Shown here piece by piece: positions 36,294 to 46,650 of a DNA stretch of 64,000 nt; position 1 is the first letter of the stretch, and each line of letters starts with the position of its first letter. The DNA lies in NCBI RefSeq assembly GCF_033473495.1, contig NC_088935.1, positions 3,844,001 to 3,908,000 on the forward strand. The letters are read 5' to 3'. Made by a program: the position numbers and the translations under genes. Source of the DNA: Cercospora beticola (Eukaryota > Ascomycota > Dothideomycetes > Mycosphaerellales > Mycosphaerellaceae). The notes under the pieces are model-generated. The model worked only from the letters and a program-made list of their open reading frames with translations, made no database searches and was not told the DNA's origin.

Positions 36294-37460
36294 TCAATTC
36301 CTTTGTAGATCATCTGGTACGAAGACCTCACCCCGAAACAAGTACCTTGCAGTACGACCGAAAGACAGAGTCTCGAAAGCTGGATCACCGTCTCCGAGGC
36401 CCTCACGCGTGGCAATGGTGATCGGCAACACTCCACCAGGATGCTTCACATTGAAGATGCCGTCGTTCTCGGCGCCCTCTCTCATGATCTTCGCCACCAA
36501 GCTGCCGGGAACACGACTGCAAGCGGCCGTACAGGTCGCTCCAGCGCCAGCCATTGCGGAGTGGCAAGCATTATCAAGAAATAGTCTCGATTGAATATGT
36601 GCTCCATCGCCATCTGGGCATTCAGACAAAAGAGCGACCATTGGTAGGATTGGTGAGTCTTGGTCGACTGTTTCCGGACTCCGACACATGCCTACGTTGT
36701 GAGCTGCCTTGCCACGAAACTCTCGTACTAAAGCCAGTAATGTGCGGTCTTCATTGATCTTCTTGGGGTGCTCGTCACCTTGCAAGCCAAAGTCGCTAGC
36801 TCGTGCAAAGGCTATGATGTGCGCAGCATCGCAGATAGTGTACTCAATCACCCTGCCATCATCTAATTGCATTTTCGACAGCGGCTCACCGTTGGGCATG
36901 AGTCCTCGCTTGACAGCTCCACCAACAGTATGACGATAGTCCATGAGTATCGGTGAGCCAGTACCTGGGCAGCCAGCGATGGCATAATCGCCCTTCTCTA
37001 CGAATCGGCCAGTCCGTACATCGATCGGAACATGTGCTACCAGGACCTTCTTTGTGGAGAGTGGCTGGAACATCCTTACTTCCTGCGTCGTGTAATTCTC
37101 GACAACATCCGTGATTCGCCTCTCCTTAACGAGTCCTTCGTTGATTGCAAAGGGACCAACTCCCGCAGAGATGTTCCCACAGCCCGCGTTGTAATCAACG
37201 AAACTATCTTGTACAGACACTTGCACAAAGATGAAGTCGACATCGGCATCCTCACGCTCAGATGGGCGGATGATGGCTATTTTCGACGTGACAGGATATG
37301 TCCCTCCCATGCCATCAATCTGCATGGGATCTGGAGAACCCATAACCCGCATCAGGAAGCGATCCCGAGCTGCTCCGGCTGGTGGTATGTCGTATTCATG
37401 GAAAAACAAAGCTTTACTTGTGCCCCCACGGATGTACACAGCTGGAACGGAGGCCGCCAT
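36294..37460 (-). CDS. PrpF-family isomerase (methylaconitate/4-oxalomesaconate type)
   Basis: This is an intronless frame of 388 aa from the ATG at 37460. I prefer this ATG because family members begin close to the RGGTSK motif, here VPAVYIRGGTSKALFF, and it has G at -3 and +4. The frame stays open upstream, with ATGs at 37475, 37553 and 37634, so a longer N terminus, possibly an organelle signal, is possible. Other family blocks are DGMGGTYPVTSKIAI, VDYNAGCGNIS and CHSAMAGAGATCTAA, which carry the conserved cysteines of this diaminopimelate-epimerase-like fold. Characterised members isomerise 2-methylaconitate (PrpF), 4-oxalomesaconate (GalD, gallate breakdown) or methylitaconate. The exact substrate cannot be read from the sequence. 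RGGTSK is usually followed by G; here it is A. Confidence 0.9.
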   Translation of the reverse strand: MAASVPAVYIRGGTSKALFFHEYDIPPAGAARDRFLMRVMGSPDPMQIDGMGGTYPVTSKIAIIRPSEREDADVDFIFVQVSVQDSFVDYNAGCGNISAGVGPFAINEGLVKERRITDVVENYTTQEVRMFQPLSTKKVLVAHVPIDVRTGRFVEKGDYAIAGCPGTGSPILMDYRHTVGGAVKRGLMPNGEPLSKMQLDDGRVIEYTICDAAHIIAFARASDFGLQGDEHPKKINEDRTLLALVREFRGKAAHNVGMCRSPETVDQDSPILPMVALLSECPDGDGAHIQSRLFLDNACHSAMAGAGATCTAACSRVPGSLVAKIMREGAENDGIFNVKHPGGVLPITIATREGLGDGDPAFETLSFGRTARYLFRGEVFVPDDLQRN

Positions 37461-40158
37461 ATCGCTTGCATGCATTTGTTTGAGAGTGCGTTGTTTCCTG
37501 GATCGCTTCGATGCATCTGTTTGTCCGATTGTTGGAGGGTTTGGCGGGACCATGCTGCTGCAGGGTTCAAGCACGACGCGGTGTCGAGGCTGGACGACGT
37601 AGCTCACTGCCTCTTCAGGAAGCTGAGCGAACATCACGTGTTGTGGCTGTCGACGTACATGGATCTTTGACAAACAGCGAACGGCCAACCATCACAAGCG
37701 TGCTTGCGGCAGAAACACCAACTTCCAAATAGTGTATGCCATAGCCTAGAGTTGCATGAGACGGGTTGCGTGCGTCCAGTGCTGTTGAACAAGGCCGAGA
37801 TATGTGAACGACACTGCACTGCTGCTCTTTGCTATTCGAACACACTCGACAAGCGTTCCGCGCAGAGCAGGTCTGGACTCGCTTGAAGGTGGATCCCAAG
37901 AGCGGACCTACCATCCGCACGTACGTGGAGGCGGTATGCACATCATCAGGAGGATCCTACTCCTGGAACGCGGCACTCCCGGGAAAGGAGCCAAACCACG
38001 TCTGTGTCTGCATACCTCGTTGCGACGTTATGCTCAGTGCCGGCTTACCTTTCTGCTTCTCGCAGCTACCTCCTAGCGCAACAGCCAGGGTCGGCTGCGG
38101 CTACGCGGCATGCTTTTGAAACGATTGGGAAATGTCCGCGTTACTTCCCTTGTACGGATCCCGATACTCACCTCAGAAGAGCCGCAAGAGCATCTGGAAT
38201 ATGTTGTAGTGCTGGTCAGCGCGAATCGAATTTTTACGCATGCACTATGCAGAATCAGACGGCGGTGAGGGATTATCATTATCAAAGTGTTCTCCAAGCA
38301 ATAGCGCTTATAGTTTGGCAGGTGCAGTGCCTGCGTATGTGATGCACTCAGGAATGAGGGGAAGCGCAAGTAGCATCGCACAAGCTCGGTGCACAGCACT
38401 GTCGAAGGTGATTGCCCTGGCCTTTGATGAATGTGCTCGACCTCTTCCGCTGCAAGCGACCATCCCAGGCTCATGGGATTGGCCAGTGGAAACCCGCGGT
38501 CCGAGTGGTAATACTCAATCTTTCGGTAAAATCTTTGCAACAACCAGGTCACATCGGTTGTCCATTGCACGTTGAACACGACGCGGTTCTGCGCTTGGAT
38601 ATGGATGTTCCAGCCACCATGGGCTTTTGCACGGATTCGAAAAAGAGTGGACAATACTGTTAGCGCCAGGTCCGACCGTAGTGAGCTGCAGGTGGAGATC
38701 AGGCATCCTCATGCAAGCAGATGCTAAGCTGGATTGCAGCGTTTTCGCTGGATTCGAGACCGTTCTCATGGCAGGCATTGATCTTGCGGTCAAGCAAGTG
38801 TATAGTCGTCTGCTGAACAGTCGAATGTGTAAGACCGAGGCTTATCATCGCTTGCACAGCTCACCGCACTTGTTGCGGAGCGTTAGGTCCTGTTACACAA
38901 GAGTGTATGCGTTGGTACCGCCCCCAACCATGGACCTACCTTGCATCTGATGAGAACGAGCCCAAGGCATGCTCGTGACGAGAGAAATCCCCTTGAAGGT
39001 CTAACGTGCGCCTGAGGCGATTTTCTTCCTACAGTGCACTATCCAGACTGCAGTGTTATGTTCTTGAAGGCTCCATGCAGGCGGTGCTAAGTCATGAATT
39101 CGACGCAGTGCAGGGGATACATCGCGATCGCTTCATTAGCACCAGTGTAGGATATGGTATGTGTGGGCATCGTAGCCCCACTCTCACGCGTCTACCATCG
39201 CTGATGTGGGGGCAAGCTGGTCCGCGGGCCCTGCTATGCAGCTAGCTGAGAACAGTAGCGCGTCCAAGATGATTGATACACATCACCTATTACTAGCTCG
39301 GGCACGCTCTCCAAGCGTGGTACGCATCGCTGAAAGCGACCAGTCGTCTCTCGCATCGTGCTTTGTGGCACTTGAGCCCCAAACCACCGTCTCTGGGAAT
39401 TACTATTCCCTGTCGCGTTTCGTGTACTGCACGGCAAGTGGCGTGGTTGACGTGGTTGACGTGGTTGACGCGGTGGCGACCAGCGCTTCATGCACCAATA
39501 CGAAGCCAAGGAGCTGCAGTGGCGTGCATGGAGTAATGCTGGGTTTGCTCCGGGCTGGCCGTTGTACATTTCAATATCGCGTCGTTCGAGAACGTAAAGG
39601 CGCAAACTGACACAAGAACACTTGACCGATCGATCCTCTAACGGCGTGTAGTGCGGCTCAACAGATCTTGCTCCGGGATTGATATCCTCGAGGATCCTGC
39701 CAAGGCTGAGCTCGTCTGGCTCACAGTCTCCGAATATGCCTGCTAGGGGAGGTTGCAGATGAGATTAGAGTTCAGTAAGTTGCAGCATGGTCCCACTCTA
39801 CGCGGCCGTGGCATTGGGCATACCTGGTAGGTGGCCAATGAAGCCGCTCACATTGGTGCGCTATTGGCCGGTGGGTGGTATCTGCACATATCATGCAGTC
39901 GGCAGACTGACAATGTGGACAGAGGGATCGTCACTGATGGCTGTGCTCCTGGAGAAAGGGTCCTTGTCGTCACTCAGCCGGAGCACGGGTTTAGAACGAA
40001 GCTGGAGTGTACTAAGGCTTGAGAGCCGCCGCGATTCGCTGAGCAACTCCCGCGCGACCTGGTACGACTGCCTTTCGTCTTCGGCCTAGTCGTCTCTTTC
40101 AAACTTTGTTTGGCCATTTTTCGACTCATAGCCGTCATCCTCGCCTTACCTAACTGAG
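37461..40158. other. gene-free interval with small tandem repeat
   Basis: This is 2.7 kb between the 5' end of the PrpF-family gene and the 5' end of the short Zn2Cys6 gene, so both promoters lie here. Open frames are at most 193 aa and have no motifs. Three tandem copies of GTGGTTGAC lie at 39443-39469. Nothing else is seen. Confidence 0.5.
39443..39469. repeat. three tandem copies of GTGGTTGAC
   Basis: A perfect 9-bp unit is repeated three times, followed by a partial, changed copy. It lies about 690 bp upstream of the short Zn2Cys6 gene. Confidence 0.75.
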
Positions 40159-41041
40159 ATGGGCTCGTTCCAACAGCCAGACTTCGTTGCTCCATCGGAT
40201 TGGGATTACGGCATTGCACAGAATTATGCACCTGGATACGTCGACGACGCGATGGCACGACAGTCTGGCTTCGGCTTCGGTTCCGCCAGCGACATGAGTA
40301 CAGGGTCGAACATGGTTTACGTTAGCCACGGTTACGGGCCGCAGAGCAGCACAGCGGCTACGTTCCATCTGCCCAACGGATCTGCGAGTGTGAGAAGGCA
40401 TGCGAGCTCGCAAAGATCAACCACTTCCATCGAGGGGGACGAAGATAAGCCATCCAGACGCATAAAACGAACCAGAACGGTAGGTGGATGACCAGAAGAG
40501 CGTTCATGTCGTCCACTGACCAGACAGGCGTGCGAGGAATGTCGGAAACGCAAGCAGAAATGTGATGGTGAGCGAAAGCCGCAGCTCAAGTCCAGAATGT
40601 CCTTGTCGCTGATTTTGTCTTCGTAACCAGGTGGCGAGCCCTGCCAGTCTTGCGAAGAGCAACATACTGACTGCAAGTACCGAGATGTACCTCCGACAAA
40701 GTGCGTGGCTCTATGATCTCGAGCGTATGCACGACGCTAACGACCTCGTTCCCAGAAAGGATGACACGATGGAGAAGATGGTCAAGCTCGCAGAGACTTA
40801 CAATAAGACTCTTGCGAGCTTGAATAGTGACATTGATATCATGAATGCCACGCTTCGTAGCATCGAGGCCAGATTGAACCATGCATGGCCGATGACAGCG
40901 GGTATCGGTGGCGCAGATTTATTCCAGCACCAACAACCCCCACAGCAGCCGCCGCATCATTCGGTCGAATGCTGGCAACAGTTGAACGCAGGTCACAGTC
41001 CCTCCAGCTCATCATCGTCATTTCGCAGGGAGTCGCAGTGA
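40159..41041 (+). CDS. short Zn2Cys6 protein with coiled-coil, no fungal regulatory domain
   Basis: Four exons, 40159-40479, 40528-40567, 40631-40700 and 40756-41041, give 238 aa. Introns are 48, 63 and 55 nt; the last has a GCTAAC branch site. Two exons are only 40 and 70 nt, and the zinc cluster is split by an intron after the third cysteine. The cluster is C-x2-C-x6-C-x5-C-x2-C-x6-C: ACEECRKRKQKC, then CQSC, then C. A heptad-like stretch of about 35 residues (KLAETYNKTLASLNSDIDIM) follows and may dimerise. The C terminus is Gln/Pro/His and Ser-rich. There is no middle-homology domain, so it is much shorter than most Zn2Cys6 activators. The last exon's stop at 41041 is the least certain part. 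It is probably a nuclear DNA-binding protein with unknown targets. Confidence 0.85.
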
Positions 41042-41227
41042 ACAAGACGGCGAACGCAGTTCCCCAAGACAAGGATAGAACCGTAGAGGCGCAATGTTGG
41101 CGAAAGAATGGATGAGCCGACCGGGCACGCCGAGGAAGGCGCATGCCAATGTAATGGTCCATGGGCTTACTGAGCAGGACGAAGCCTTTTCGCGGCTTGT
41201 ATGGTTACTCGCAGGACCGCAAGTCGA

Positions 41228-41833
41228 TCAAGTAGCAGCAGCATTGATACCCATTTGTGGCTTTGGACCCACTACCCTCGGAACATGCTGCGGAGACGGC
41301 GAAGTGGCTTCGGCTGGCACCCGCTGTTGGATGCAGTTGCGTTGGTTCTTTCTCTGCTGTCGTTTTACACCAGTAGGGATGCGCTTCTTGCTCCCACAGG
41401 CACAGCATGCAATGACTGTGACATCTGCGCGCTGCTTTCTTCCGCCACGGGATGTGTTCTCGACGAAGACTGTGCACGTTTGGCCCTCAAGTAATACCGC
41501 GCCGCAGACCTTGCAAATCGCTCGTTTTGTCTCGGCATCGAGACGCGTCTGCGAACGCAGCGCTACCTGCTTAAGCTGTGCCGTGAGCAAGAAAGGCAAG
41601 CCTCCGAAAGACACTTGCTGTGATGATGCGGACGCAGAGTTGGTTGTACAGGCAGTCGTAGTGGCTGGTTCATCGAGCGACGTTGTGTTCGTAGTTGATG
41701 GAAGATGTTCAGAGCTCTGTTCCCCGGCTTGCTGTGAGGCCAAATACGTTGATGCGCGCAGCAGGAACGCGGCACGAGCTGACAGATGCTTGTTGTGCGC
41801 TCCCTTCGAGCCCTTGGTCTTCTCCTTGGCCAT
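41228..41833 (-). CDS. RNase P/MRP subunit of the Rpr2/Rpp21/Snm1 family
   Basis: This is an intronless frame of 201 aa from the ATG at 41833. The N-terminal segment HNKHLSARAAFLLRASTYLA matches the helical part of the family. The centre has the zinc ribbon CKVCG ... CCACGSKKRIP, two CxxC pairs about 35 residues apart. The middle has a Ser/Thr-rich linker and the tail is basic. Such proteins bind the RNA subunit of RNase P (pre-tRNA 5' processing) or RNase MRP (rRNA processing). Rpr2 and Snm1 cannot be told apart here. It is head to head with SUB2, 418 bp away, and converges on the short Zn2Cys6 gene, with 186 bp between stops. Protein-like frame upstream of the chosen ATG extends to 41926 but reads into the shared promoter. 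Confidence 0.85.
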   Translation of the reverse strand: MAKEKTKGSKGAHNKHLSARAAFLLRASTYLASQQAGEQSSEHLPSTTNTTSLDEPATTTACTTNSASASSQQVSFGGLPFLLTAQLKQVALRSQTRLDAETKRAICKVCGAVLLEGQTCTVFVENTSRGGRKQRADVTVIACCACGSKKRIPTGVKRQQRKNQRNCIQQRVPAEATSPSPQHVPRVVGPKPQMGINAAAT

Positions 41834-42251
41834 AATGAGAAGGAAAGACGAAAATTGAGAGCTTTGTGGTTGCAGTGTGGCTGCCGGGCAAATGGTTCGC
41901 ATTAATAAGACCTCATCGTTGTGCAACGCGAGGTTGTGGGTGATGTCTCAAGCGACCGACTCATCTCTGGTGGCTCTTGCTGCCAAGGCCATCGGGCCTT
42001 GCCGTGTCTGCCTTGTTGCCTTTGCCGCTTGCGGCGCGCGCGCGCTCCAAGTCTTCGAACTTCGACCGTCAACAACCACCTCACCCGCCATCAACAGCGC
42101 CGTCAACTTCGCAGCGGCGCATCTTACACGACCTCAGCACTCACTTCGTCGTCTCCCCGCCGTGCTTGTCTCCACTACAGCGCGCTCCCGACCCACCGCC
42201 GAATAACGCTGTCACGACCGAGTCACCTTTAACACACGACTAACCACCACC
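41834..42251. promoter_or_regulatory. divergent promoter shared by Rpr2-type gene and SUB2
   Basis: This is 418 bp between two start codons on opposite strands. The side next to SUB2 is C/A/T-rich (ACGACTAACCACCACC before the ATG), typical of fungal leaders of highly expressed genes. No TATA box is obvious. The two products both act in RNA metabolism, which fits coordinated expression (inference). Confidence 0.6.
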
Positions 42252-44240
42252 ATGTCTGGCGAGGAGGATCTCATTGACTACTCCGATGAGGAGCTTCAGC
42301 CCACCGATGGCGCTGCGGGTGCGACTGGCGCCACTGCCGCCTCGAACGGCGATGCCAAGAAGGGAGACCTGACAGTATCTGGAGCTGGCGCCGACAAAGG
42401 CAAGGGCAGTTACGTGGGTGTCCACTCGCAAAGTTTCCGCGATTTCCTCTTGAAGCCGGAACTTCTCAAGGCCATCACAGACTGCGGTTTCGAGCATCCA
42501 TCAGAGGGTTAGTCATCTCCATACAATCTGCTTAGAGTCTGCCACCCATTCCCGCCAGATCGAGCAAGGGGCGTCCATCCATCTAGTCCATCAAAAGTGA
42601 GCGCAAAGTAAGACGAAGAATCTCGAGAGACACTACACAACCATCTCAGCGGGTCGCAGAGGTCGTCAAGTTGGCCGAGCATAGCTGTGTCGTGGGATGA
42701 GGGGCAGTTGGAGGACAGCGACGGCATGAACTTGCGGCGTCGCGCAGTCGAACGCAGTCCGCTTCACAGTGGCGACGCGTCCGCGAGAAACCTCCAAGCA
42801 TCGATGGCCTGGAGTGGAGGTACATGTGCTTCGAGGCCATGGAGCGAGGCAATGAGCCTGCGCGCGCTGTTTCGATACTGCGGCGCAAGAGACTACGACG
42901 ATGGATGGACGCTCTGCTCTTTCAAGAATGCTTTCTTGCGTATAAACGATTGGACGAACGCTTCTGACATCACTCCACAGTCCAACAAGTATGCATTCCT
43001 CAGGCCATTCTCGGGACAGATGTGCTCTGCCAGGCCAAATCTGGTCTCGGAAAGACCGCAGTGTTCGTCTTGTCGACTCTGCAGCAGATTGAGCCAGTCA
43101 ACGGCGAGGTCAGCGTCCTGGTCATGTGTCACACGCGTGAATTGGCCTTTCAGATCAAGAACGAGTACCAGCGCTTCAGCAAGTACATGCCAGATGTGAA
43201 GACTGAGGTCTTTTATGGTGGTACCGACATCAAGGAGAACGAGAAGCTTCTCGCGAACAAGTCCACGCATCCACACATCATCGTCGCAACTCCAGGTCGA
43301 CTGAACGCCCTAGTTCGGGAGAAGAAGTTGCGTTTGGGAAGTGTCTCAAGATTCGTGCTCGATGAGTGCGATAAGATGCTGGATCAGATTGGTATTGCCA
43401 ACCGCTTTCCATATTATGATTGAGCTAACATGCTGGCAGACATGCGCCGTGATGTCCAGGAGATCTTCCGTGCCACTCCAACACAAAAGCAGGTCATGAT
43501 GTTTTCGGCAACACTGTCCAACCAGACCAAACCCGTCTGCAAGAAGTTCATGCAGAACCCACTTGAGATCTACGTCGATGACGAGACTAAGCTCACTCTG
43601 CATGGTCTTCAGCAATACTATGTCAAGCTTACCGAGGACGAGAAGAATCGACGTCTCAATGATCTGCTTGATACCCTGGACTACAACCAAGTCATCATCT
43701 TCGTCAAGAACACACTCCGTGCGAACGAGCTTGACCGTCTCCTGCGCGAATGCAGCTTCCCTTCCGTCACTGTGCACTCGCAAATGTCGCAAGACGAGCG
43801 GTAAGTTGACCCAATCGGTTGATCGAAGCATAAAATACTGATATCCGGTTAGCATCAAGCGCTTCACGGCATTCAAGAACTTCGCCCATCGTATCTGTGT
43901 CAGCACTGACGTGTTCGGCCGTGGTATCGATGTTGAGAAGATCAACTTGGCCATCAACTATGACATGCCAGACTCGACCTCCAACAAGGAAGCTGAGCGT
44001 CAGAAGACCAGTGGAGCCGACAAGGGCTCAGCAGAGTACAAGGAATCCATTGCACAAGCTGCTGACACTTACCTCCACCGCGTGGGCCGTGCTGGTCGTT
44101 TCGGAACGAAGGGTGTTGCTATCAGCTTCATTAGCTCTGATCGCGACCAGGAAGTGCTCAACGCTATCGAGGCGCGATTCGAGAGGAAGGTCGCAGAGTA
44201 CCCGGCTGACGGGCTCGTCCAGCAGAAGGATGCGGAATAG
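42252..44240 (+). CDS. sub2: SUB2/UAP56 DECD-box RNA helicase
   Basis: Exons 42252-42507, 42981-43391, 43440-43800 and 43853-44240 give 471 aa. Introns are 473, 48 and 52 nt. The acidic start LIDYSDEEL is typical of UAP56. All helicase motifs are present: the Q-motif region HPSEV..CIPQ, Walker A AKSGLGKT (104-111), TPGR, DECD, SAT, the FVK strand, FGRGID and [10 protein letters not shown]. Sub2 loads onto pre-mRNA in splicing, and with Yra1 and THO in the TREX complex for mRNA export, in the nucleus. Two things are odd. An insertion of about 28 residues, rich in Lys, Glu, Ser and Ala, lies between the INYDMP strand and TYLHRVGR, where yeast, human and Neurospora have only a few residues. The first intron is several times longer than other introns here. 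Confidence 0.96.
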
Positions 44241-44531
44241 GCGTGTCATGAATCACAGCGGTTTATGGGAAAAGTACTTTGAGATATGCAAAGACGAAGG
44301 CTTTCTTTAGGGTCTGAATTCATGTACTTTTACAAGCGAGGGATCATTTCGCAGCGTCACCTTCCGATACCGCCTGTCGTGGGCATCACGCCAAGTCAGC
44401 TGGCATATTCATCTGATGCCAGTTCAGCTGGATTTTCAGCGTGTCAAAAGTGGGCATCAACGATATGCCCGCCACACCTGTGAACAGGAGTTTCCAGGAT
44501 TCATGAAGAGCACAACGCTGCCTCTCAAAAC

Positions 44532-46650
44532 ATGCGCTACCATGTACCATTCACAGTCATCCTGGGTGCATTCGCCGTCACCGTTAAGCCAACTCCGGCA
44601 CCCAAGAACGTATTGGCCTATGAACCACCGACACCCGTGGATCTCAACATTACAGTGGAAAGGCTCGCTTCAATCAAGCAACTCGTGCGCGATGAACGCA
44701 GGGTTTTTGACCCTGTTCGCGAATCAATCTTTCTAAATCACAGCAGCGTAGCTTCGCCCAACCACCACAAGCGAACGCTGAGGGTAAGGAATGCCGTGAC
44801 GAAAGCTTCGGGAAATGTGGCTTTGCAGGACGGTGTTAGCATCTATTATGCTCCAGGTAATTTCCAACGTGGACATGGACAGCAGTTTGCAAAATTGGAC
44901 GTAGCAAGTGAAGAGAAGATGACGAAGGTCCTGAACATGGAGCATTTTGATGATGTGATCAATACCGCGAAGTGCGAGAAGGCTGGGAAGGTGGAGTTGA
45001 CGTTTGATAAGGAGATACAATTTCAGCAGGTGAGTGAGTATCCAGATGCTATGGAGAACACAGCATCCACTGATCATGGTTCAACGACAGGTGAGGGAGG
45101 AGTGGCAATGGATCAATGGCGGCAAGGAACATGCTGTTATTCTCATCACAGAGAATGAGCACTGTGATCGAAACAACACCGATGGCTCTCCGAGACAACC
45201 ATGGAAAGCTACAAAAGCCGAGTTTGACGACATGACTAATAAAGTCCACCTGACTGCAGAGCCCATCAACTTCGAAGAAGCCTTTGGTAAGAATTGGCAT
45301 CTCAAGATACAGCGTGACGACGCATCGATTTCCACACTCCACAAACGTGGCGGCCACATCTCACTCAACAAGGACTTCTCTGGATACGGGATCAATCTCC
45401 CCTCATCTCTCCGTCCAGCGGAAGTCCTCTCCAGTCCTGATGCGATCGGCCGCCTTACCTGCTCCACCTGCGCAATAACCGGCGACATCGACTTCGGCAT
45501 CGACATTCACGGCCTGTGGGGCGGATCCCTTCACGTTACGGCCTCTTCTATCTCTGCAACTGTTACCCTCCTTCTCGAGATCTACACAGCCATAGCCAAA
45601 GGCTCCATTCAAGACAATGAAATTTGGGGCTACGTAGTTCCCAATGCTGGAATCCATATCAAAGGCATCCTCGACATGGGCCCCACGATAAAATTTCTCC
45701 TCTCCTCGGACTTTTACTCTCCGATTGATGAGCAACTGGCGGTGCAAGTGGGATACAAATTATCTTTTCCTCAGAATGTCGAGCTCAAGTTGGATGTATT
45801 TCATCCCACGAAACCGAAGCTCACTGGCTTTGACCCCAAGTTCGAAGCTTTGCCAGCAGGTATATCAGACGACTTGCAGATTCATGGAAAGATTGGGCCG
45901 AAGCTGGAGTTGAGTCTTGACTGGAAGATCTTGGGACAAGGAGCGAGTGTGGGGTTTCAATTCAGTGCTGCGGAGTTGGCGCTTAATGTCACAGTAGATG
46001 ACAGGCAGCCAGCGTGCGGCAATGGAAAAGGCACGAATGCGATCGCTCTGTCGTCGAACATAACCCCTCAAGAACACAATAACACGAGTGCAGACTCACA
46101 GGATAACGAAATCTCAGGCGTCAATCTCGACTTGGACCTCAATCAAGAAATCATCGCGAAAGAATCCGTCGGGTTTTGGAAGTTGAAGACCACAGGAAGA
46201 CAGACTCTAGCTTCGACAAAGTACGATCTCGTTTCAACGTGTATACCCATCACCGGTGCTACAAAGCTCGTTCCGACGATTGCTTCGGCGAGCGTGAATA
46301 CTTTTATTCCCTGGACTGGTGATCTTGGCGATCTTGCCACGGCGAAGTTGGTATCGGGTGCGACGGAGGTAGCTTCTGCCTACAAGGAGTTGGGAGAAAG
46401 TGTTTTGGTGCCGTTGTGGAAGTCAAAACTCGAGCCCCAGGTTACGAGTGTGCTGAACCAGGTGACGAAGGAAGCGGTTGAAGCGGCGGGTAAGGTCACG
46501 AGCGTGGAGCATGTTGCGACCTCTGTAGTTGTGTCGGTCGCCACGGACGTGGCGACAAAGGTCGAGAATGCAGTGGAGAAGGCTACGGACGCGCTTGTTG
46601 ATGCTGGGAAGAAGGCGGGGGATTTCGTCTGTGGCCTTTTGGGGTTTTAG
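44532..46650 (+). CDS. large putative secreted fungal protein, function unknown
   Basis: Exons 44532-45029 and 45091-46650 give 685 aa. The 61-nt intron starts GTGAGT and ends ACGACAG, phase 0. The first about 22 residues (MRYHVPFTVILGAFAV then KPTPA) look like a short signal peptide. The region around VINTAKCEKAGKVELTF, then EWQWING and HAVILIT, and a later HIKGILDMGPTIKF-like beta-rich part, resemble fungal surface proteins annotated only as domains of unknown function (DUF7029/DUF7223 type, from memory). There are few cysteines, several N-glycosylation sequons, and a C-terminal Ala/Val/Lys-rich amphipathic stretch (about the last 90 residues) that looks helical. There is no GPI signal: the end, CGLLGF, is short and weakly hydrophobic. 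It is probably a wall or extracellular protein. It starts 291 bp after the SUB2 stop. Confidence 0.85.

Noticed and set aside
37461..37688. 76-residue N-terminal extension of the PrpF-family protein
   Set aside because: The longest frame begins at TTG, and family members start next to RGGTSK; in-frame ATGs at 37634, 37553 and 37475 remain as alternatives.
38735..38760. GGATTCGAGACC, B-box-like
   Set aside because: Flanking bases do not form a T stem and there is no A box upstream.
42508..42980. snoRNA inside the long SUB2 intron
   Set aside because: No C box (RTGATGA) with a matching D box, nor a H/ACA arrangement, was seen.
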